A stretch of 42,932 nucleotides of DNA from Planctomycetia bacterium (GCA_005799265.1 SYHD01000234.1:1-42932); one strand, 5' to 3'; shown: positions 31,187 through 39,681, counted from the first letter of the stretch. Translations and numbers: made by a program. The notes: generated by a model from the letters alone, not told the origin.

Positions 31187-33049
31187 TCACGTCGCCTCCG
31201 CCATCACCTGCAACTGCACCAGGCTGCGATTTTGCTCTTTCTCCAGATACTCGCGCCCTTTCTTCACGTTGATGTGGTCCCACGGCAGCACTTCCTCCAT
31301 CGGCCGATGACGCTGCGAGTAGAACGCCGTGTCGATGCCGAGGTCCGCGAAGGTCTGCCACCAGATCTCCGGCTGGAAGCATTCGCTCCAGCCGTCGAGT
31401 CGGCAGCCGCGCCGCCATGCTTCTTCAAGCGCGACCGCCACCCGGCGATCGCCGCGCGTCAGCACGCCTTCGAGCAGGCTCAGATTGATGTCATGCTGTT
31501 TGATCTTGACGCTCTTGAGCCGGCAATTGCGGCGCAGATATTGCCCCGCCCAGTGCAGATACTCGCGCGTCTGCATGCCGTTCCATTGATACGGCGTGTG
31601 CGGTTTCGGAATGAAGTTCGACACCGACGTCGTCACCTCGACGAAACGGCCGCGCACTTCTTTGCCGATGCGCGAGATCGTCTCCGACTGTTCGAGGATG
31701 CCGTCAAGATCGACTTGGCGTTCGCCGGGCAGCCCGATCAGGAAGTAGAGCTTGACGCGCTGCCAGCCTGCCTGGAACGCGGCGCGGCAGCCTTCGTAGA
31801 GGTCCTCGTTCTTGATCGGCTTGCGGATCTGTTCGCGCATGTCGTCGCGTGCCACCTCCGGCGCCAGCGTCAGACCCGATTTGCGCACGCCCTTCATCAG
31901 CTTCGGCAAACTCTTGAGCTGATGATTGACGCGCAAGCTCGGCAGCGAGATGCTGACGCCGAGCGGCATGAACACCTCGTGCATGCGGTTGACCAGCTCC
32001 TCGAAGTAGGGATAATCGCTGGTCGAGAGACTAAGCAAGCTAATTTCCCTATGCCCCGTGTTGCGATAGCTGTCGAGGGCCGCCTGTACGATCGTCTCGA
32101 CGGACCGCACGCGCAACGGCCGCTTGATGACGGTCGACTGACAGAAGCGGCATTGCCAGGGGCAGCCGCGCATGATCTCGAGGGCGATGCGATCGTGCGG
32201 CGTCTCGACGAACGGCACCACGGGCTTCGTCGGCAGCGGGATGGCGTCGAAGTCTTGCTCGATGGTACACGCGCGCACCTCACGTGGGACATCGCTGCGC
32301 GTGCGATTGACCGCCGCTATAGTGCCGTCCGAGTGATATTCGGGCTCGTAGAACTGCGGCGCGTACGCCCAGGTCGTCTGGCCGACGAGTTCCGCCAGCA
32401 TTTCGGCGCGGACACCCCCGTTTAGCCCCGCCTCGCAGAGGCGGCCGGGCGCCGCGCCCTCGGCGTTCTGCGAACGCCGGCTAAACGATTCCTTGAGGCT
32501 CATCCACTTCTCCATCACCCACGGCAAGCTTTCCTCCCCGTCGCCGATGATGAAGAGATCGACGAACGGCGCCAGCAACTCCGGGTTTTGCGCCCCCGGG
32601 CCGCCGGCGATGACGAGCGGATCGCGCAGGGTGCGATCCTTGGCGTGCAGCGGGATGCCGCCGAGATCGAGCATCGTCAGTACGTTCGTGTAGCAGACTT
32701 CGTACTGCAGGCTGAAACCGACGATGTCGAATTTGCACAGCGGCGTGAACGTCTCCAGGCTATAGAGCGGCAGATTGGCGCGGCGCAGTTCGGCCTCGAA
32801 ATCGATCCACGGCGTGAACGCGCGTTCGCACGCCCACTGCGGATCGTTGTTCATGATCGTGTATAGCACTTGCAGCCCGTGATGCGACATGCCGAGCGTG
32901 TACGCATCCGGAAACGCCAGGCACAGTTTGCCTCGCACCTTGCGATGATCCTTGACGATGCTGTTGAGCTCGCCGCCGAGGTACTGCGCCGGCGTCTGCA
33001 CGCGCGGCAAGAAACGAAGGACGGCGTCTTTGAGGGGGGTGTTTCGCAT
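31187..33049 (-). CDS. B12-binding/radical SAM protein (TIGR03960 type) with an in-frame palindromic insert
   Basis: A 620-residue protein of the TIGR03960 radical SAM family. The N-terminal half is a B12-binding-like domain (LCLAFPDAYTLGMSHHGLQV, FDIVGFSLQYEVCYTNVL, IAGGPGAQNPELLAPFVDLF). The radical SAM core has CPWQCRFCQST (CxxxCxxC), with SLSTSDYPYFEELV and APEVARDDMREQIRKP in the barrel. In many bacteria this protein is fused or adjacent to a TIGR03936 radical-SAM-linked domain; here that partner is a separate gene 7 kb away (39829) next to RNase E/G. Between the two domains, SRRSQNAEGAAPGRLCEAGL is encoded by a palindrome (32421-32487). The start at 33049 gives MRNTPLKDAV; the ribosome site is weak. 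Its function is unknown. Confidence 0.92.
   Translation of the reverse strand: MRNTPLKDAVLRFLPRVQTPAQYLGGELNSIVKDHRKVRGKLCLAFPDAYTLGMSHHGLQVLYTIMNNDPQWACERAFTPWIDFEAELRRANLPLYSLETFTPLCKFDIVGFSLQYEVCYTNVLTMLDLGGIPLHAKDRTLRDPLVIAGGPGAQNPELLAPFVDLFIIGDGEESLPWVMEKWMSLKESFSRRSQNAEGAAPGRLCEAGLNGGVRAEMLAELVGQTTWAYAPQFYEPEYHSDGTIAAVNRTRSDVPREVRACTIEQDFDAIPLPTKPVVPFVETPHDRIALEIMRGCPWQCRFCQSTVIKRPLRVRSVETIVQAALDSYRNTGHREISLLSLSTSDYPYFEELVNRMHEVFMPLGVSISLPSLRVNHQLKSLPKLMKGVRKSGLTLAPEVARDDMREQIRKPIKNEDLYEGCRAAFQAGWQRVKLYFLIGLPGERQVDLDGILEQSETISRIGKEVRGRFVEVTTSVSNFIPKPHTPYQWNGMQTREYLHWAGQYLRRNCRLKSVKIKQHDINLSLLEGVLTRGDRRVAVALEEAWRRGCRLDGWSECFQPEIWWQTFADLGIDTAFYSQRHRPMEEVLPWDHINVKKGREYLEKEQNRSLVQLQVMAEAT
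32421..32487. repeat. Cloverleaf-like palindromic element inside the radical SAM gene
   Basis: Outer arms GTTTAGCC (32421-32428) and GGCTAAAC (32480-32487) enclose two clear hairpins, CCGCCTC-GCA-GAGGCGG (32429-32445) and GGCGTT-CTGCG-AACGCC (32463-32479). The GC-rich piece between them is also partly self-complementary. The element is translated in frame as about 22 residues in the link between the B12-binding-like and radical SAM domains. The multi-stem shape differs from a simple hairpin and resembles the other TTAGCC-bearing elements in this window. Confidence 0.8.
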
Positions 33050-33108
33050 GAGGATATGGTACGCCGGAAAGAGCAGCGATGAAAGGCGATTTTCGCGCTC
33101 CGGTCTCC

Positions 33109-34374
33109 TCATTTTTCACTACTAACCGCGGCTGGCACGGCAATTCCCGCCATGAGACGAGCCTGCCAATCGACCGAATTCTCAGTCGTCCGCACGGGCT
33201 CAGAACGCGGTTCACCAAGCAAATAGCCGACGTAAAACAGCGTCGCCCAGGCGTGGATACCATACCCGTGGATCCACACGGTCTCGCTGAATCCGCCGAG
33301 GATGACCGAAAGAACGAACAGGACGCAACTGCTCCAAAGCAGCGCGTTGCGAGGCCGCCAACGTGCGTGCGCGGCATCGACGATCGACCAGGCTAGAGAC
33401 GGCGCAAGCAGCACGAAGCTGCACGATTCGGTCGCGGGGCCGAGCAGCATCATCCACGCGATGGCGAGGGCCGAGCTTGATGTCAAGAGGGCCCGCGTCG
33501 ACCAGCCTAATTGCCGCCGATGCCAGCACAAACCCGCGACGGCCGCCCCTGCCAAGACTTGCAGCACATGATAGGCGGTTCGGCTGACGGGCAAGTCGTA
33601 GAGATGAATCAGCAGCCACAGATCGCGATACATTTCCCTCAGGGGTATGGACGTGCGATCTTCGGCGCCTAAAAGTGCGATCCATTTCGCGTATTGGCCG
33701 AGCACATAATCCGGATGCTGGCACAAGAACGGCAGCAAGAGGCTCGCCGCCAGCGCGACGGCGGCACGGCCAAGAAGCTGGCGCGGGTAGAGTAAGATCA
33801 GCACCATGCCGAGCGCGAGCGGATAGAGCTTGCAGATGAACGCCGCCGCGATGAGGACGCTCGCCAGGGTCCAGCGGCGATCGGCGACGGCGGCGACCGA
33901 CGCCAGCATGTACGCGATCACGAGGATGTTCGCCTGCCCATTGTTAATGCTGTGCAAGGCGAGTGGGATCGTTGCCAGGGAAAGCCAGGCAAAAAGCTCA
34001 GCCGACGCGGCTTGCGGCAATACGCTGCGCTCGAACCAGCGCAACGCGCCGAGCATGGCCGCGACGCTGAGAAGCCGCCAGAGCACGCCGCCGAGCGAAT
34101 CGGGCAGCCAGCCGAACGGCGTCATCAGGATCGCGCACGTCGGGCTGTAGCGGTAGCCTGGCTGCACGTCGGGACGGCGAAAGGGTTCGTAAAGCTCGTC
34201 CGCGTGCCACCAGAGATTGGCGGACGCACTGAGCATCGGATAGACGGTCTTTTTTTCGGGCGAAATGAAGACGCGCACGCTGACAAAGAGCAGAATCGTG
34301 CCCCAGGCCGCGATCGCGAGGCGTTCCCAGCGCGAACGCGCCAACCACCAGGCGTACCATCTCGCGTGTCCCAA
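33109..34374 (-). CDS. Multi-pass membrane protein, GT87/DUF2029-like glycosyltransferase
   Basis: A protein of about 421 residues with some ten membrane segments (for example LAIAAWGTILLFVSVRVFI, LASVLIAAAFICKLYPLALG, AAVALAASLLLPFLCQ). The region YRYSPTCAILMTPFGWLP after the first extracytoplasmic loop, and SINNGQANILVIAYMLA followed by CKLYPLALG, are typical of the GT87/DUF2029 family of polyprenyl-phosphate-dependent mannosyl- or arabinosyltransferases. I chose the TTG at 34374 because GGAGGA lies four bases upstream. A GTG at 34428 would place the start inside a dispersed palindrome. Substrate and pathway are unknown; a role in envelope glycans is inferred. Confidence 0.8.
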   Translation of the reverse strand: MGHARWYAWWLARSRWERLAIAAWGTILLFVSVRVFISPEKKTVYPMLSASANLWWHADELYEPFRRPDVQPGYRYSPTCAILMTPFGWLPDSLGGVLWRLLSVAAMLGALRWFERSVLPQAASAELFAWLSLATIPLALHSINNGQANILVIAYMLASVAAVADRRWTLASVLIAAAFICKLYPLALGMVLILLYPRQLLGRAAVALAASLLLPFLCQHPDYVLGQYAKWIALLGAEDRTSIPLREMYRDLWLLIHLYDLPVSRTAYHVLQVLAGAAVAGLCWHRRQLGWSTRALLTSSSALAIAWMMLLGPATESCSFVLLAPSLAWSIVDAAHARWRPRNALLWSSCVLFVLSVILGGFSETVWIHGYGIHAWATLFYVGYLLGEPRSEPVRTTENSVDWQARLMAGIAVPAAVSSEK

Positions 34375-34396
34375 GGCATCCTCCGTGACGCACGAT

Positions 34397-34454
34397 TGCC
34401 GCTTGCGGCTTAGCATTCGCGTATTCACGTCCGAACGCTAAGCCGCAAGTGGCA
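34397..34454. repeat. Palindromic element, GCTTGCGGCTTAGC family
   Basis: Arms 34397-34418 and 34433-34454 (22 bases, two mismatches) carry GCCGCTTGCGGCTTAGC and its complement around a 14-base loop. It fills most of the gap between the GT87-like gene and the protoporphyrinogen oxidase gene. Near-identical arms occur at 35928-35998, and a half copy at 39661. Confidence 0.85.
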
Positions 34455-34499
34455 GACTAACATGAATCACCGCACTATTTCAATCGGAGGTTGCGGCGA

Positions 34500-35909
34500 T
34501 CAGGGCGCATGCAAGTAGTCGCACACTTTCGCCGCGACGAGGCCTGCCTGTTCCGTGCAATCGTTGAGCGCGACGCCGCGATAGGCGTTGCCGGCGAGCC
34601 ACAGACCTGGATGTTGCACGAGTCGGCTGTCGATGTGAGCGACGCGTTCGAGATGGCCGAGGTGATATTGCGGAATGGCCTTGTCCCAGCGGACGATCTT
34701 GTAAAAAATCGGCGCGGCGGTGATGCCCAGGGCGAGCTTCAACTCGGCGCGCACGGCTTCGAGCAGGCGGTTGTCGTCCCAATCGACGATCTCCGGCCGT
34801 CGCCAGCCGCCGCACATCGCCCGCAAGAGCACGCAATCGTTGGGCGCGCGCTCAGGGTAGATCGACGAGCACCACTGCACGCCCAAGAGATCACGGCGCG
34901 TGTTTTCCGGACTGATGAAGCCGAACCCGTCAAGCGGCGTCGGCACGTCGCTCTTGCGAAAACCAAGGGCAACGACGGCGACGCGGTTGTATGCGATGGC
35001 GCCGACGGCCTGCGCGATGGGTGCGTCCAGTTCGGCGAGCAGCTCGCTCTGCTGATGCGCGGGGCACGTCAATACGACGGCATCGGCATCCCAGCGGTCG
35101 CGTCCGTCGGCCTGCACGCGCCATAGAGGTTTCTTCGGATCGCCCGATTTGACGAGCGAACGCACGTTGACGCCAAACGTGGGTGGTTGCCTGAGCTGCC
35201 CGGCCAATGTCTCGATGAGCACGCGCAGGCCGCCTCCGAGGGTCCACATCTTGCCGGGGCGTTCGTAGGGGACGCCCTTCGCCTTGGCGTCGGCGCGGCG
35301 CTTCTTTGCGATTGCGAAAAAACCCTTGATGACGCTGCCGTACGCGCGCTCCAACTCGGCGATGCGTGGAAAGCACGCAGCAAGGCTTAAGAGCTTGGGA
35401 TCACCGGCGTAGATCCCAGTCACGAGCGCGTCGGCGAAAACGTCCGCCGCTTCGTTGCCGGCGCGGCGCCGCGCGAAGGCGTCGATCGATTCATCGCTCG
35501 TTTGGACGCGCTTGGTGCGAAAGCGTTCCCAGACGAACGAGAGTTTGCCGCGCCAGCTCAAGAGATCGGTGCGCAGGAACGACGTCAATCCGTCGGGGAG
35601 TTGCTTGAGACGATCGCCGAAGAAGAGGTAGCGATTCTTCGCGGCCGCTTCGGTCGCTTGAACGAGTTGCGGGCCCAGGCCGAGATCGTGCGTCAGTCCG
35701 AGCGTCGTCGGCTTGGTGTCGAGGAAGCCGTTGGGGCCGGCCTCGACGAGAAAGCCGTTCTCGCGCAGGGTCCAGGTCGTGCCGCCGGGGCGCTCGGTTC
35801 GTTCCAGGAGCGTGATCGCGGCGTCCGGCATGCGTTGTTGCAAGCGAAACGCCAGCGAAAGGCCGGAGATGCCGGCGCCGATGATAACGATGCGGGGGGA
35901 CGGAACCAT
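34500..35909 (-). CDS. hemG: Protoporphyrinogen/coproporphyrinogen oxidase (HemG/HemY type)
   Basis: A 469-residue FAD enzyme of late haem synthesis, oxidising protoporphyrinogen IX (or coproporphyrinogen III) with oxygen. It shows IVIIGAGISGLSLAFRLQ (dinucleotide fold), ERTERPGGTTWTLRENGFLV, EAGPNGFLD, the WTLGGGLRVLIETL segment, and the C-terminal FAD contact LWLAGNAYRGVALNDCTEQA. The length is typical of HemY-type enzymes. Whether it works on protoporphyrinogen or coproporphyrinogen cannot be read from motifs alone. The start at 35909 has only a weak ribosome site. It is flanked on both sides by GCTTGCGGCTTAGC-family palindromes, so it appears to be a single-gene unit. Confidence 0.93.
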   Translation of the reverse strand: MVPSPRIVIIGAGISGLSLAFRLQQRMPDAAITLLERTERPGGTTWTLRENGFLVEAGPNGFLDTKPTTLGLTHDLGLGPQLVQATEAAAKNRYLFFGDRLKQLPDGLTSFLRTDLLSWRGKLSFVWERFRTKRVQTSDESIDAFARRRAGNEAADVFADALVTGIYAGDPKLLSLAACFPRIAELERAYGSVIKGFFAIAKKRRADAKAKGVPYERPGKMWTLGGGLRVLIETLAGQLRQPPTFGVNVRSLVKSGDPKKPLWRVQADGRDRWDADAVVLTCPAHQQSELLAELDAPIAQAVGAIAYNRVAVVALGFRKSDVPTPLDGFGFISPENTRRDLLGVQWCSSIYPERAPNDCVLLRAMCGGWRRPEIVDWDDNRLLEAVRAELKLALGITAAPIFYKIVRWDKAIPQYHLGHLERVAHIDSRLVQHPGLWLAGNAYRGVALNDCTEQAGLVAAKVCDYLHAP

Positions 35910-35927
35910 CGGGAACTCAAGTTGGTC

Positions 35928-35998
35928 GCTTGCGGTTTAGCACTCGCGTAGAACCGCCGGGATCACTGGCCCTTCTGCGCGAGCGCTAAGCCGCAAGC
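35928..35998. repeat. Palindromic element, GCTTGCGGCTTAGC family
   Basis: Arms 35928-35948 and 35978-35998 (21 bases, two mismatches) read GCTTGCGGTTTAGCACTCGCG and its near-complement, around a 29-base loop. It lies between the start of hemG and the end of the tandem-ACT gene. The arm sequence is that of the element at 34397, so the same repeat flanks hemG on both sides. Confidence 0.85.
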
Positions 35999-36010
35999 AG
36001 CGAATAGTAG

Positions 36011-36466
36011 TTATTTCTTATACGAGCGCTGATCGCGCAGGGTGGGTCTTACGAGCTTGCGCTGGTTCTTGACGCCTTCGCCAAGGATGCGCTGGGCTTT
36101 CTCGAGATTGGAGACCTTGAAGATGCCAAAGACTCTGCCGTTGCGGCCGCCGGAGCTGCAATAGGCGTACTCGATGGCGATGTGCTCCTCCGCGAGACGT
36201 TCGCAGATATGGGCGAGGGCGCCGGGCTGGTTCTTCAATTCGACGGCAAGCACATCGCTCTCGGTGAAATGGGCGTTCATCGTGTGCAGGGTCTTGGCGG
36301 TGGCGGCCTCGTCTTCGGTGACGAGACGCAAGACGCCGTGCTCGTGCCGATCCATGACGGAGAGGGCGACGATATTGATCTTGGACTGGGCCAGGCCAGC
36401 GAGGACGTGGGCCAAGCGTCCGGGCTTGTTTTCGAGGAATACGGTCACCTGTTTGCGGGTTTGCAT
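36011..36466 (-). CDS. Tandem ACT-domain protein
   Basis: A 151-residue protein with two ACT domains and nothing else. Copy 1 (about 6-68) has VTVFLENKPGRLAHVLAGLA and INIVALSVMDR. Copy 2 (about 72-130) has VLAVELKNQPGALAHICERL and HIAIEYAYCSS. The NKPGRLA/NQPGALA turns are the usual ligand-binding loops of ACT domains, which sense amino acids or other small molecules. Stand-alone double-ACT proteins of this type are common in deep-branching bacteria and their partners are mostly unknown. The start at 36466 has AAGGAAG upstream. It stands between repeats and the divergent hpf gene, so it gives no operon clue. The tail LVRPTLRDQRSYKK is basic. Confidence 0.88.
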   Translation of the reverse strand: MQTRKQVTVFLENKPGRLAHVLAGLAQSKINIVALSVMDRHEHGVLRLVTEDEAATAKTLHTMNAHFTESDVLAVELKNQPGALAHICERLAEEHIAIEYAYCSSGGRNGRVFGIFKVSNLEKAQRILGEGVKNQRKLVRPTLRDQRSYKK

Positions 36467-36671
36467 GACGGGTCTTCCTTTCGCTGGAGACTTGATCCTC
36501 GCTTGAGTTGGAGCCTATTGTAACGCGTCACGCGGCGGATGCCAGTGATTTACGTGGGCGATCCCCCATTGAAGAAAGCGGCACGGCGGACTAAAATTGG
36601 TTATCCGTGGGCGTTCGGCGGGAATCCACAGCTCTGCCGAGCCCGGCAACGCCAGCCAAGGAGCGTGATCC

Positions 36672-37025
36672 ATGCAGATCAAGATATCGACTCGCCACGG
36701 CCATCTGAACGAAGAAACCCAGCAACACATTCGCGACAAGGCCGGCAAGCTGCTCCACTATTTCGATCGGATCATGATGATCGAGGTGACGGTGGACACC
36801 AAGGACGGCGACAAGTTCGTCGAGTTTCTCGTCTCGGCGGAGCACAAGCACGATTTCGTCGCCAGCGCTCACAACAAGGAACTCCTGACGGCGGTGGATC
36901 AGGTGCTCGATCGGCTGGAGAGCCAAATCCGCAAGTACAAGGAGAAGGTCCAGAATCACAAGGGCGCGCGCGCCGCTGGCGACGTATCGAGTCCGTTGAA
37001 AGAGGACGAGGCCGACGAGAAATAG
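36672..37025 (+). CDS. hpf: Ribosome hibernation promoting factor (short HPF/RaiA type)
   Basis: A 117-residue ribosome-binding protein of the sigma54-modulation family, expected to bind the 30S decoding region and silence ribosomes during slow growth. The fold is visible: MQIKISTRHGHLNEETQQHI, HYFDRIMMIEVTVDTKDGD, VEFLVSAEHKHDFVAS and TAVDQVLDRLESQIRKYKEK. It lacks the C-terminal dimerisation domain of long HPF; the tail is a short acidic stretch (KEDEADEK). The start has AAGGAG upstream. It leads the run hpf-ptsN-ptsH-ptsI on the same strand. A similar hpf-ptsN link exists in the rpoN operon of proteobacteria. Confidence 0.92.
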   Translation: MQIKISTRHGHLNEETQQHIRDKAGKLLHYFDRIMMIEVTVDTKDGDKFVEFLVSAEHKHDFVASAHNKELLTAVDQVLDRLESQIRKYKEKVQNHKGARAAGDVSSPLKEDEADEK

Positions 37026-37070
37026 TCGTGCGTTTCGGCGAAGTGAGCGGGGCAAACACGGAGATATCCC

Positions 37071-37532
37071 ATGCGCATGTCTGAATTCATCGTCCGCGAA
37101 GCGATCTCCGCGAACCTTGCCGCCGGGCAAGAGGAAGCGGTCATTCGCGAGATGATCGAAAACCTTCGCCTGGCCGGCTACTTCAAGAGCATTGAATCCG
37201 ATGACGTCGTCCGGGCTATTCTCAAGCGCGAGCTGCTGAGCTCCACGGGCATTGGCGATGGCGTGGCAATCCCGCACGCCAAGCACGCCAGCGTCGATCG
37301 CCTTGTCGGCGCGGTTGCAATCTCTCCGGCGGGCGTGCCGTTCGACAGCGTCGATAACGATCCCGTGCATGTCCTGGTGATGTTGATTTCGCCGCAGGAG
37401 CGCCCGAGCGAACATCTCCGTGCGCTCGAAGGAGTCTCACGCTGTTTGAAAGACAAGAAATTCGTGCAGTCGCTGCGGCAAGCTGCCAATCCGCAGCAGA
37501 TCTGGGACCTCATTTGCAGTCATGGTGCGTAA
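37071..37532 (+). CDS. ptsN: PTS EIIA component, nitrogen/fructose type
   Basis: A 153-residue EIIA of the PTS_EIIA_2 family, which accepts phosphate from HPr on a histidine. The active site is GIGDGVAIPHAKH (His69), and DPVHVLVMLISPQERPSEHL is the usual core strand. With no EIIB or EIIC beside it, it is likely a regulatory EIIA (PtsN-like), signalling instead of carrying sugar. GGAGA precedes the ATG at 37071; a second ATG two codons later is possible. It lies 45 bases after hpf and runs up to ptsH. Confidence 0.92.
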   Translation: MRMSEFIVREAISANLAAGQEEAVIREMIENLRLAGYFKSIESDDVVRAILKRELLSSTGIGDGVAIPHAKHASVDRLVGAVAISPAGVPFDSVDNDPVHVLVMLISPQERPSEHLRALEGVSRCLKDKKFVQSLRQAANPQQIWDLICSHGA

Positions 37533-37572
37533 CCAACGACCCAAACCGCAAACGGCCGAGCGCCAGAAAATC

Positions 37573-37854
37573 ATGAAGGACTCGATTCGGCAGACCGTGT
37601 CCGTCACCAATCCGCAGGGGTTCCACATGCGTCCGATGGCGGCGTTCGTGGAAGCAGCGAATCGGTTCCCTTGCGCCGTCACGGTGACGCGCCTCGGCAT
37701 GGCGCCCGTCAACGGCAAGAGTATCCTGTCGCTCATGGGGCTCGTCGCCATTGAGGGGACGGAGTTGATTGTCGAAGTGACCGGCCCGCGTGCCGCCGAA
37801 GCGATTCAGGCCCTTGTGTCGGTCTTTCAACGCAACTATGACGAGGAACAATAA
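37573..37854 (+). CDS. ptsH: Phosphocarrier protein HPr
   Basis: A 93-residue HPr. The phospho-accepting His is in NPQGFHMRPMAAFVE (His18), and Ser50 in VNGKSILSLMGL is at the position of the regulatory serine of Gram-positive HPr. No HPr kinase gene is in the window, so use of that serine is only a possibility. I placed the start at the ATG giving MKDSIRQTVSVTN. An ATG at 37522 would add 17 basic residues and overlap ptsN by 11 bases; neither start has a good ribosome site, and translational coupling is plausible. It lies between ptsN and ptsI. Confidence 0.9.
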   Translation: MKDSIRQTVSVTNPQGFHMRPMAAFVEAANRFPCAVTVTRLGMAPVNGKSILSLMGLVAIEGTELIVEVTGPRAAEAIQALVSVFQRNYDEEQ

Positions 37855-37878
37855 GCCGTAAGCGGCCCGAAGCCCCAC

Positions 37879-39633
37879 ATGGAAATCAAGCGCGGAATTC
37901 CTGTTTCCCCCGGCGTCGCCATCGGCCCCGCGTTCGTGGTCGAGACGGAAGGGACGCGCATTCCCCATCGCACCATCAAAAAGTCACAGATCGACCAGGA
38001 AATCGAACGCCTGCGCAAAGCCTTGCGCGAGGCCGTGGCTGACGCGCATGCCAACCGCGACGCCATCAGCGAGAAGCTTGGCAAACAATACGGCGCGATA
38101 TTCGCCGCCCATGCGCTGTTGATCGAGGATGCCGAGCTGGTGGGTGAGATCGAACGGCTCATCGCGCAGCAAAACTACGGCGCCGAATATGCCGTCAGCC
38201 GCACGATGCGCCGGCACGCCAAGGCGCTGGAGGCGTTGAATCAGCCGCTCTTCAGCACGCGGGCGTCGGATCTGTTCGACATCGAGAAGTCGATCCTGAG
38301 CCACCTCGTCGGCGAGCAGGGGGGTGACCCGCTGCAAAACCTGCAAGAGCCGATTATCTTGTTGGCGCACGATCTGACGCCAAGCCAGACCGCCAATCTC
38401 AATCCGCGCATGGTCTACGCTTTCGCCACCGAGGCGGGCGGCAAAGCCAGCCACACCGCGATCATGGCCGGCGTCCTGGAAATCCCCGCCGTCGTCGGGC
38501 TGGGCCGCACGCTCATGGATGTCTCCGGCGGCGATGAAGTCATCGTTGACGGCAACCGCGGCGTCGTCATCCTCAACCCCGACGAGGAAACGCGCGAACG
38601 CTACTTGGTGCTGCAGCGCCAGTTCGGCAACTTCGCCAAACGCCTCGATGAGCTGCGCGAGTTACCCGCCGAAACCAAGGACGGCGTCCGTGCCGTGCTC
38701 TTGGGCAACATCGAATTCCCCCAGGAGTCTGGCCACTGTACCGACCGCGGCGGCGACGGCATCGGCCTGTATCGCACCGAGTTTCTCTATCTCAACAAAA
38801 CGCGCGATCCCAACGAGAGCGAGCAATACGAAGCCTACATGGCCGTCCTACGAGCCATCGGCCCCGACAAACCGGTCGTCATTCGCACGATGGATCTCGG
38901 CGCCGACAAACTATTCAATCAAGCGGATATCTATCTGGATGAGAAAAACCCTTGTCTCGGCATGCGCAGTGTACGTTTGTGCCTGCGTAACCTCGTCTTG
39001 TTCAAGACGCAGCTCCGCGCCATCCTGCGCGCCAGCCCGCACGGCAACCTGCGCGTCATGTTCCCCATGATAAGCACTCTCATGGAGTTACGCCAATGCA
39101 AGATGATACTCGGCGACGTTAAGGAAGAGCTCGAAGAGGAACGTATCGACTTCAATCGCAAGATCCCCATCGGCACCATGATCGAAGTCCCCTCGGCGGC
39201 GCTGATGGCCGAGGAAATGGCGAAAGAGGTAAATTTCCTTTCCATTGGCACGAATGATCTGATACAGTATACCTTGGCAGCGGATCGTACCAATGAGCAC
39301 GTCGCCTCCCTCTACACGGCGGGCGACCCCTCGATCCTGCGGCTGATCGACCATATCATTCGCGCGGCGACCAAGCACGGCGCTGAAGTCTGCGTGTGCG
39401 GCGAAATGAGCGGCGATCCCATTTATACGATTTTGCTTTTGGGTCTGGGGCTGCGGCAACTGAGCATGACGCCCCAGAACATTCCGGAGATCAAGAAAAT
39501 CATCCGGTCGATCACCGTTGAGGAAGCCAAGACAGTCGCCCAGGAAGCGCTGCGGTTTGAAACCGCTCGCGATGTGAACAATTACTTGCGGGAACAAACC
39601 CGCCGAGTCCTCCCGGAAGTCGTCGTGAACTGA
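37879..39633 (+). CDS. ptsI: Phosphoenolpyruvate-protein phosphotransferase (PTS enzyme I)
   Basis: A 584-residue enzyme I that takes phosphate from phosphoenolpyruvate to HPr. The N-terminal HPr-binding part begins MEIKRGIPVSPGVAIGPA. The active His192 lies in EAGGKASHTAIMAGVLEIPA. The C-terminal PEP-binding barrel has GIGLYRTEFLYL, VVIRTMDLGADK, FPMISTLMELRQ, SIGTNDLIQYTLAADR and VCGEMSGDP. The length matches standard EI, with no GAF domain, so it is not the PtsP form. It follows ptsH by 24 bases. Together with PtsN and HPr it forms a phosphorelay without a permease in view. Confidence 0.96.
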   Translation: MEIKRGIPVSPGVAIGPAFVVETEGTRIPHRTIKKSQIDQEIERLRKALREAVADAHANRDAISEKLGKQYGAIFAAHALLIEDAELVGEIERLIAQQNYGAEYAVSRTMRRHAKALEALNQPLFSTRASDLFDIEKSILSHLVGEQGGDPLQNLQEPIILLAHDLTPSQTANLNPRMVYAFATEAGGKASHTAIMAGVLEIPAVVGLGRTLMDVSGGDEVIVDGNRGVVILNPDEETRERYLVLQRQFGNFAKRLDELRELPAETKDGVRAVLLGNIEFPQESGHCTDRGGDGIGLYRTEFLYLNKTRDPNESEQYEAYMAVLRAIGPDKPVVIRTMDLGADKLFNQADIYLDEKNPCLGMRSVRLCLRNLVLFKTQLRAILRASPHGNLRVMFPMISTLMELRQCKMILGDVKEELEEERIDFNRKIPIGTMIEVPSAALMAEEMAKEVNFLSIGTNDLIQYTLAADRTNEHVASLYTAGDPSILRLIDHIIRAATKHGAEVCVCGEMSGDPIYTILLLGLGLRQLSMTPQNIPEIKKIIRSITVEEAKTVAQEALRFETARDVNNYLREQTRRVLPEVVVN

Positions 39634-39656
39634 GGGAGAAGGGATCATCTGTTTCC

Positions 39657-39681
39657 AGGCCGCTTGCGGCCTAGCGTTCGC
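39657..39681. repeat. Half copy of the GCTTGCGGCTTAGC palindromic element
   Basis: CGCTTGCGGCCTAGCGTTCG (39661-39680) matches one arm of the elements at 34397 and 35928, but no opposite arm follows. Its own start forms a compact hairpin, AGGCCGC-TT-GCGGCCT (39657-39672). It lies between ptsI and the radical-SAM-linked gene and may end ptsI transcription. Confidence 0.55.

Noticed and set aside
34375..34428. GTG start at 34428 for the GT87-like protein
   Set aside because: It would place the first codons inside a dispersed palindrome, whereas the TTG at 34374 has GGAGGA at proper distance.
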